From Frankiales bacterium (GTDB lineage Bacteria > Actinomycetota > Actinomycetes > JAFAQI01), in assembly GCA_025980465.1 (NCBI GenBank), contig JAICXJ010000009.1, positions 26,414-90,413 of the forward strand: 64,000 nucleotides of DNA, given 5' to 3'. Below, piece after piece: positions 58,999 through 64,000 of this stretch. Position 1 is the stretch's first letter; each line of letters opens with the position of its first letter. A program made the position numbers and the translations under genes. Under the pieces are notes generated by a model that made no database searches, was not told the DNA's origin, and saw only the letters and a list, made by a program, of their open reading frames with translations.

Positions 58999-60049
58999 CT
59001 AACTCGTTGATGACGCCGTCGTAGGCGTCCGAGGATAGCTCCAGCGGGTGCGACCAGGCCAAGGCGCACAGCGCCCGCAGCCGGTCGAGGCCGTCCTCCC
59101 CGCCGGTGCCCGCATCGGAGAGCTCGATCCCGCCGGGCCGCGCCCAAACTCGGGCCGCCTGGCAGCGACCCTCCTCGCCCACCCGGACCGCGGCCGGATG
59201 CGGCAGATCGAGCGCGCGAAGGTCACGACCGATGAAGTCGGGCCGCGCCATGACCTCGGCCATCAGCAGGTCCCGAACGCCGCTCACCCCGCTCAACACG
59301 AGGAGCGACCGGACGCCGGCCTTCTTCGCACCGGCAATGTCGGTCTCGAGCCGGTCCCCCACCGCGAGGGCGTGCCTAGTGTCGGTCCCGGAGAGGGCGG
59401 CGTCATAGAGCGCGGCGGCCGGCTTTCCGACCGACTCCGGCTCCCGCCCGGTTGCCGTCGTCAGGGCCGCGACCAATGAGCCGTTGCCGGGCAGCGGGCC
59501 GCGCGGAGACGGCAGCGTGCGGTCGGTGTTCGTCGCCACCCAATCGGCGCCCGCCCGAAGCGCGATCGCCGCCTCGGCGAGCATCGGCCAGTCGACCTCC
59601 GGCGCGAAGCCTTGCATCACTGCGACCGGGTTCTCCTCGGCGTGGGTGACCGGTGACAGCCCGGAATCGGATAACGCGGTATAAACCCCCTCGCCGCCGA
59701 CGACCAGCACCCGGGCTCCGGCGGGATGCCGGCCGGCAAGCAGGGCGGCGGCGGCCATCGCCGAGGTCACCACTTCGCTCGGCTCGGCGCTGACTCCTGA
59801 TCGGGTGAGCAGATCGGCAACCGCGACCGGTGGCCGAGACGCATTGTTGGTGACGAATCGCAGCGACACCCCTGCGGCACGGACCCGCTGCAAGGTCTCG
59901 GCAGCGGCCGGGATCGGCTCGTCGACGAGGATGACGACACCGTCGAGATCGAGCAGAAGTCGTTGAAATTGTTGGTAAAGCGGTCGGTCGCAGCCCGGTA
60001 GGACGACAGTCGTGTCATCGGCTGTCACGGGCACCATCCCGCCGCTCAA
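58988..60049 (-). CDS. HAD-IIA family phosphatase (Rv1692-like)
   Basis: 353 residues. HAD motifs: I RLLLDLDGVV, II LRFVTNNASRP, III VGKPAAALYDAAL, IV AVGDRLETDIAGAKKAG. The M. tuberculosis homologue is a glycerol-3-phosphate phosphatase. A C-terminal extension of about 90 residues follows the HAD core. The start overlaps neither neighbour; ATG at 60037 is an alternative. The N-terminal coding region near 59950-59990 is AT-rich. Confidence 0.92.
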   Translation of the reverse strand: MSGGMVPVTADDTTVVLPGCDRPLYQQFQRLLLDLDGVVILVDEPIPAAAETLQRVRAAGVSLRFVTNNASRPPVAVADLLTRSGVSAEPSEVVTSAMAAAALLAGRHPAGARVLVVGGEGVYTALSDSGLSPVTHAEENPVAVMQGFAPEVDWPMLAEAAIALRAGADWVATNTDRTLPSPRGPLPGNGSLVAALTTATGREPESVGKPAAALYDAALSGTDTRHALAVGDRLETDIAGAKKAGVRSLLVLSGVSGVRDLLMAEVMARPDFIGRDLRALDLPHPAAVRVGEEGRCQAARVWARPGGIELSDAGTGGEDGLDRLRALCALAWSHPLELSSDAYDGVINELDLD

Positions 60050-60080
60050 CGAACCTCACCCGCGCCGTACGCTTGCCGTC

Positions 60081-61349
60081 ATGACCCAGCCCCGACCGGA
60101 CGGCCTCATCCTGGCGCCGTTCCGGGCGCTTCGCTATCGCGACCAGGAGTCGCTCGGCGACGTGCTCGCTCCACCGTATGACGTTATCGACGCCGAGCAG
60201 CTCGAGGCGCTCGAGGCCCGCGATCCCCACAATGTGGTCCGACTGACCCTCCCGCGCGACGACGACGGACCCGACAGCCGGTACGCCGCGGCCGGCCGCC
60301 GACTCGAGGAGTGGCGGGCAGCCGGGACACTCCAGCCCGACCCGGAGCCGGCGGTCTACGTCTACGAGCAGCAGGCCGAGGGCCACACCCAGCGGGGTCT
60401 GGTGGGAGCGATCGGGCTCACCCCGGCCGAAGACGCGATCGTCCTCCCCCACGAGAACACGATGGCGGGACCGGTCGCCGACCGGCTGGCGTTGATGAGC
60501 GCCACGGCGAGCGACCTCGAGATGATCTTCCTGGTCTATGACGGCGGCGGGCCGGCCAGCCAGGCGGTGGCGAGCATTGGCTCAGAAAGTCCTCTTGTCG
60601 ACATAACGACTCCGGACGATATCAGGCACCGGATCTGGGCCATCACCGACCCGGCAACGCTCGAGGCGATCGCGGCCGACCTGCATCCGCGGCGCGCGGT
60701 GATCGCCGACGGCCATCACCGCTACGCGACGTTCCTGCGCTACCAGGCCGATCGGCACGACGCCGGCGACGGCCCCGGCCCGTGGGACTACGGGCTGGCT
60801 TTTCTCGTCGACGGCTCGGCATTCGGCCCGCAGGTGCACGCGATCCACCGCGCGGTGCCCGGCCTGTCAGCGCGCGACGCCGCAATCGAGGCCGCCACGG
60901 GCTTCACCGTTACCGAGGTGGCAGGTGGGCTCGCCGCCGCCGAGGAACAGCTCGTCAAAGCCGGCCTCGCCGGTCCGGCATTTGTCCTCACCGATGGCGA
61001 GGCCGCCTGGCTGTTGACCGATCCCGACCCGGATCGGCTCGCAGCCGCACTTCCCGCCGAACGCTCGGCGGCGTGGAAGGCGCTCGACGTCGCGATCGCG
61101 CACTCCTATCTCATTCGCGAGCTGTGGCAGCTCGAGGACCGCGAAGACATTGTCGAGTTCCACCACGACGTGCCTGCTGCGGTGGCGGCGGCACGGGCAA
61201 GCGGCGGTGTCGCGCTGCTGCTCAACCCCACTCCGGTGTCGGACGTCGCCGCGGTCGCCGCGGCGGGCGACCGGATGCCGCGGAAGTCGACGCTGTTCGT
61301 CCCGAAGCCCGCGACCGGTCTGCTGATCCGCGCCTTCGCCGACTGCTGA
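60081..61349 (+). CDS. DUF1015 family protein
   Basis: 422 residues from the ATG at 60081; the open frame upstream overlaps the divergent HAD start. LAPFRALRYRDQESLGDVLAPPYDVIDAEQLEAL, DNVVRLTLP-type HNVVRLTLPRDD, and RAVIADGHHRYATFLRY are family signatures. DUF1015 proteins are linked to serine/amino-acid metabolism in some bacteria; the role here is unknown. An AT-rich patch at 60580-60620 contains TTGTCGACA. Confidence 0.9.
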   Translation: MTQPRPDGLILAPFRALRYRDQESLGDVLAPPYDVIDAEQLEALEARDPHNVVRLTLPRDDDGPDSRYAAAGRRLEEWRAAGTLQPDPEPAVYVYEQQAEGHTQRGLVGAIGLTPAEDAIVLPHENTMAGPVADRLALMSATASDLEMIFLVYDGGGPASQAVASIGSESPLVDITTPDDIRHRIWAITDPATLEAIAADLHPRRAVIADGHHRYATFLRYQADRHDAGDGPGPWDYGLAFLVDGSAFGPQVHAIHRAVPGLSARDAAIEAATGFTVTEVAGGLAAAEEQLVKAGLAGPAFVLTDGEAAWLLTDPDPDRLAAALPAERSAAWKALDVAIAHSYLIRELWQLEDREDIVEFHHDVPAAVAAARASGGVALLLNPTPVSDVAAVAAAGDRMPRKSTLFVPKPATGLLIRAFADC

Positions 61350-61359
61350 GCGTCGCGGT

Positions 61360-61764
61360 CTACTTCGTCGCCGCCGGCAGGGTGAGCCGAGCGGCCCGCA
61401 CCACGTCGACCTCGCATCCACTGGTGAGCCCGTTCGCCCCACGCCAGAACCGCCGGCGCAGCGCGCCATTAACCTCGATCACATCGTCGACCTGCCACGT
61501 GAGCGCGGCTCGCCGCACCCGGGCGCCGAACGCGACGCAGTCGACCCAGTCGGTGGACTGTCTGCTGGTCCGTGGCTTCGGACGCGAGATGATCAGCCGC
61601 CAGGTGGCGATCTCGTCGCCGCTCGGCAGCACCTTCGTCTTCGGCGGCGCCTTGAGGCGGCCGGCCAGTGCGACCTCATTGCGGTGCTCGACCAGCGGCA
61701 GCTCCTTGCGGCGCCGCGGCGACCGCGCCGGTGCCGCAGGTTGAGCGGTTCGCCGTACTCCCAT
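61360..61764 (-). CDS. Secondary single-stranded DNA-binding protein (short OB-fold)
   Basis: 134 residues. HRNEVALAGRLKAPPKTKVLPSGDEIATWRLIISRPKPR and DWVDCVAFGARVRRAAL fit the SSB OB-fold, but the acidic C-terminal tail with DDDIPF is missing, so it is a paralogue rather than the replicative SSB. Convergent with the DUF1015 gene. Confidence 0.82.
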   Translation of the reverse strand: MGVRRTAQPAAPARSPRRRKELPLVEHRNEVALAGRLKAPPKTKVLPSGDEIATWRLIISRPKPRTSRQSTDWVDCVAFGARVRRAALTWQVDDVIEVNGALRRRFWRGANGLTSGCEVDVVRAARLTLPAATK

Positions 61765-61859
61765 CTGCCCGTCCTTCGCTCTCGCAGGTTCCGACCTAGG
61801 ATCGGCGCGGCGGACGGCTTCCGTACGGGTGCGTTCCGCTGCTGGGGAACGAGAGTGAG

Positions 61860-62831
61860 ATGGGACGCACTGTGGACGCCGACGACCAGATCGTGACCGT
61901 CGACCTTGGTCACGACGTTCACAGCCTCGACACCCTGATGGCCGGCTACACCGGCATCACCGCCGGCTATCTGATCGCCGCCGACCGGCCCTGCCTGGTC
62001 GAGACCGGAACGGCCCGATCGGCGCCGGCGGTGCGACGGGCGCTCGACTCGCTGGGGATCGGACCCAACGACCTCGCGACCATCGCGGTGACGCACATCC
62101 ACCTCGACCACGCGGGCGGGGTCGGCGACCTCGCAGCCGCGTACCCATCGGCGGAGATCGTGGTCCATCAGCGGGGTGCCCGGCACCTTGCCGAGCCGGA
62201 TCGGCTGATGGATAGCGCCCGGCGCGTCTTCGGCGATCTGATGGACACCGTCTTCGGCCCGCTACGTCCGACGGATGCCACCCGGGTGCGGGCGGTTGAC
62301 GAGGTCGGCGCGATCGACCTCGGGGGTGGTCGATCGCTCACGACGTACTACTCCCCCGGCCACGCACAGCACCACGTCGGGCTGCTCGACTCGGCAAGCG
62401 GTGACCTGTACGTCGGGGACGCCGCCGGCATCTTCATGCCGGAGATCGGCAAGATCCGGCCGTCGACGCCGCCGCCCGACTTCGACCTCGACACCGCGCT
62501 GACCTCGCTCCGGCATTTCGCTGGGCTGGCGCCGCAACGGTTGCTCTTCAGTCATTTCGGCCCGGTGGATCAGGTCGGATCGGCGCTGGCGGAGGCGGCC
62601 GAGGAGTTGCGGGACTGGGTTGCCGGGGTGAAGGAGGCGCGGAGCAACCACCTCGACCTCGATCACGCGGTGACCATGCTGCGGGAGCGCACGGCGGAAC
62701 GGTACGGCCGGCTCTACACCGACGCCGAGCTCGACGAAAAGTTCGAGGTGCTGAACTCGACGGCCGCCAACATCAACGGCATCAACCGCTGGCTGGACAA
62801 GCTCGAGGCAGCGCAGGCAGACGCGAACTAG
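61860..62831 (+). CDS. Metallo-beta-lactamase fold hydrolase
   Basis: 323 residues. The zinc motif is VTHIHLDHAGGVGDLAAA (HxHxDH); further ligands fit HH in GHAQHHVGLLD, D in LYVGDAAG and H in LLFSHFGPVD. Substrate unknown. The GTG at 61872 is an alternative start. Divergent from the SSB-like gene. Confidence 0.9.
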   Translation: MGRTVDADDQIVTVDLGHDVHSLDTLMAGYTGITAGYLIAADRPCLVETGTARSAPAVRRALDSLGIGPNDLATIAVTHIHLDHAGGVGDLAAAYPSAEIVVHQRGARHLAEPDRLMDSARRVFGDLMDTVFGPLRPTDATRVRAVDEVGAIDLGGGRSLTTYYSPGHAQHHVGLLDSASGDLYVGDAAGIFMPEIGKIRPSTPPPDFDLDTALTSLRHFAGLAPQRLLFSHFGPVDQVGSALAEAAEELRDWVAGVKEARSNHLDLDHAVTMLRERTAERYGRLYTDAELDEKFEVLNSTAANINGINRWLDKLEAAQADAN

Positions 62832-62840
62832 CGCGTCAAC

Positions 62841-63698
62841 TCAGCCGTCGCCCAGCTCGCCGAGACGTTCCTCGGCGTCGGTCTCGCCGTCGTCATCAAT
62901 GCTCGCAACCGACTCGAACCACCGCCGCGCCTCCTCGTCGCGACCGGCGTCGGCAAGCGCGTCGGCATAGGCGTACCAGAGCCGCACGGTCCAGTCCTGA
63001 ACGTCCTGGCGGTGCAGCGCCGGGCTCTGCAGCGCAACCACTGCCGCCGCGTGCTCGCCGCGATCGCGCCGCGCGCCCGACTCGACGATCGCCAGTTCGA
63101 CCCGATCGGCAGGCGCCAGCCGCTTCGCCTCAGGGTCGCGGGCCAGCGCGAGGGCGCGATCCGGCCGCCCGAGCCCGCGCTCGCAGTCCGCCATCATCGC
63201 GAGGTACGACGGGTCGCCGGTCATTCGGCGTACCGCACGCAACTCGGCAAGGGCGGTGGCGTACTCGCCCGCGCGGTAAGCCGTGACGCCATATGCCTCC
63301 CGGACCACCGCCAGTCGTGGCGCAAGGCCGCGGGCGTATTTCGCGTGGGCGAGCGCCGTCTCCGGTCGTTCGTCGACGGAGCGGCCAGCGGCGACGAGGT
63401 GGCGGGCGATCCGGTCGGCGAGGGTCTTGGGAAGGCTGCGCAACTCCGCGCGCGCCGCGCGGTCGAGGTCGGCCGGGTCGATGTCGTCGGCGAGGACTGG
63501 CTCGTCCCGGCGAGGCCGCTGCGGACGCTCGCCGGAATCGGTGCGCCGTGACGTCCGGCCGGTGCGCTGCGAACTCGGCCGCCGATCGGTGGGTTCCTTG
63601 CGGGTGCCGCGGTCCGGCCACGCCGCTCGGCTCGGGCCCGCCGGCCGTTCCTGGCCGCGGCCGGCCATCGGTCGACCACGGCGCGGGGGCGGAGGCAC
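62841..63698 (-). CDS. Tetratricopeptide-like protein (Rv1691-like)
   Basis: 285 residues from a GTG; ATG at 63668 is an alternative. The first ~80 residues are Arg/Pro/Ser-rich and disordered; then helical repeats (ADRIARHLVAAGRSVDERPETALAHAKYARGLAPRLAVVREAYGVTAYRAGEYATALAELRAVRRMTGDPSYLAMMADCERGLGRPDRALAL) form TPR-like pairs. An adaptor role is likely; partner unknown. Confidence 0.82.
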   Translation of the reverse strand: MPPPPRRGRPMAGRGQERPAGPSRAAWPDRGTRKEPTDRRPSSQRTGRTSRRTDSGERPQRPRRDEPVLADDIDPADLDRAARAELRSLPKTLADRIARHLVAAGRSVDERPETALAHAKYARGLAPRLAVVREAYGVTAYRAGEYATALAELRAVRRMTGDPSYLAMMADCERGLGRPDRALALARDPEAKRLAPADRVELAIVESGARRDRGEHAAAVVALQSPALHRQDVQDWTVRLWYAYADALADAGRDEEARRWFESVASIDDDGETDAEERLGELGDG

Positions 63699-63738
63699 GG
63701 GCGGATCCTCTCAAGCCGAATGGCACAGAAATCACGAA

Positions 63739-63763
63739 GGGCCACCCGATGAATGGGTGGCCC
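63739..63763 (-). terminator. rRNA operon terminator
   Basis: GGGCCACCC / GGGTGGCCC, perfect 9-bp stem with a 7-base loop, followed on the minus strand by TTCGTGATT, just downstream of 5S. Confidence 0.8.
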
Positions 63764-63776
63764 GTCGCAAAAGATG

Positions 63777-63895
63777 TCCGGCGGCGTCCTACTCTCCCAC
63801 CCCGTCACCAGGGCAGTACCATCGGCGCTGAAGGGCTTAGCTTCCGGGTTCGGAATGGGACCGGGCGTTTCCCCTTCGCCATTGTGCCGCCGAAA
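63777..63895 (-). rRNA. rrf: 5S ribosomal RNA
   Basis: Minus-strand sequence contains the conserved CCATTCCGAACCCGGAAG, AGCGCCGATGGTACTGC and GGGAGAGTAGGACGCCGCC blocks; 5' GTTTCGGCGG pairs with 3' CCGCCGGAC. End points are accurate to a few bases. Confidence 0.96.
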
Positions 63896-63967
63896 CTCTA
63901 TTGAGATGTGGGTCGTGCACCGACCGCATCTCGGGAACCGCACAGTGGACGCGTAGCAGTAATTGTT

Positions 63968-64000
63968 GTAGTCAAGCCCTCGGCCTATTAGTACCGGTCA
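63968..64000 (-). rRNA. rrl: 23S ribosomal RNA, 3' end only
   Basis: Minus-strand TGACCGGTACTAATAGGCCG and AGGGCTTGAC are the universal 3' terminus of 23S rRNA; the gene continues past the right edge. The spacer to 5S is about 70 bases and holds no tRNA. Confidence 0.93.

Overview
This 64 kb window is chromosomal DNA from a high-GC actinobacterium. The evidence is a complete Pup-proteasome locus (dop, pup, prcB, prcA, pafA, pafB, pafC), RbpA, GarA/FtsR, frequent GTG and TTG starts, and gene blocks that follow the order I recall from Mycobacterium tuberculosis (Rv2090-Rv2112c, Rv2050/2051c, Rv1826-Rv1832, Rv1691-Rv1713). The short non-mycobacterial branches between these blocks point to a different, probably free-living lineage. 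No insertion sequence, prophage, CRISPR array or toxin cassette was seen.

Left part, 1-14.3 kb, mostly plus strand: the 3' part of dop, pup, the two 20S proteasome subunits, an inserted minus-strand secreted trypsin-like protein without catalytic residues, pafA, a DUF3866 gene, then pafB-pafC. A zinc-ribbon protein, the Tat translocase genes tatA and tatC, a diacylglycerol-kinase-like gene and the helicase helY follow. Together these cover pupylation and proteolysis, the PafBC DNA-damage regulator, and protein export.

14.3-27.6 kb is mixed: a PolA-type 5'-3' exonuclease, enoyl-CoA hydratase, O-acyltransferase, GT87-like mannosyltransferase, M24 peptidase and acyl-CoA dehydrogenase. Next is a small arsenic-type island (ArsR and aquaporin divergent from an ArsI/CadI dioxygenase), an Lrp regulator with a sulfotransferase, apolipoprotein N-acyltransferase lnt behind a long structured leader, rbpA with a SigR-like promoter, and a DUF5999 gene.

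27.6-63.7 kb is an almost unbroken minus-strand run of core genes: gcvP behind a tandem glycine riboswitch, two MerR regulators, a bifunctional nuclease family protein, garA, gcvH, pgsA, der, plsC, cmk, tyrA, aroH, rluB, scpB, scpA, parA-like, xerD, ald, a Nudix hydrolase, pyrG, a GT4 glycosyltransferase, murJ, a MraY-like protein, mctB, steA, recN, nadK, tlyA and a HAD phosphatase. Many are coupled by ATGA or TGATG overlaps. A tRNA-Pro(GGG) lies on the plus strand between pgsA and der. The right edge is the 3' end of a minus-strand rRNA operon (end of 23S, 5S, terminator).

The most unusual signals are: a Pup that already ends in GGE although dop is kept; two enzyme-like proteins that have lost their catalytic residues (a secreted trypsin fold beside pafA and a site-2-protease fold beside parA); a lnt leader with mutually exclusive pairings that reach the start codon; and a family of short AT-rich patches, many carrying a 15-bp ACCTC-N5-GAGGT palindrome, inside otherwise GC-rich core genes.
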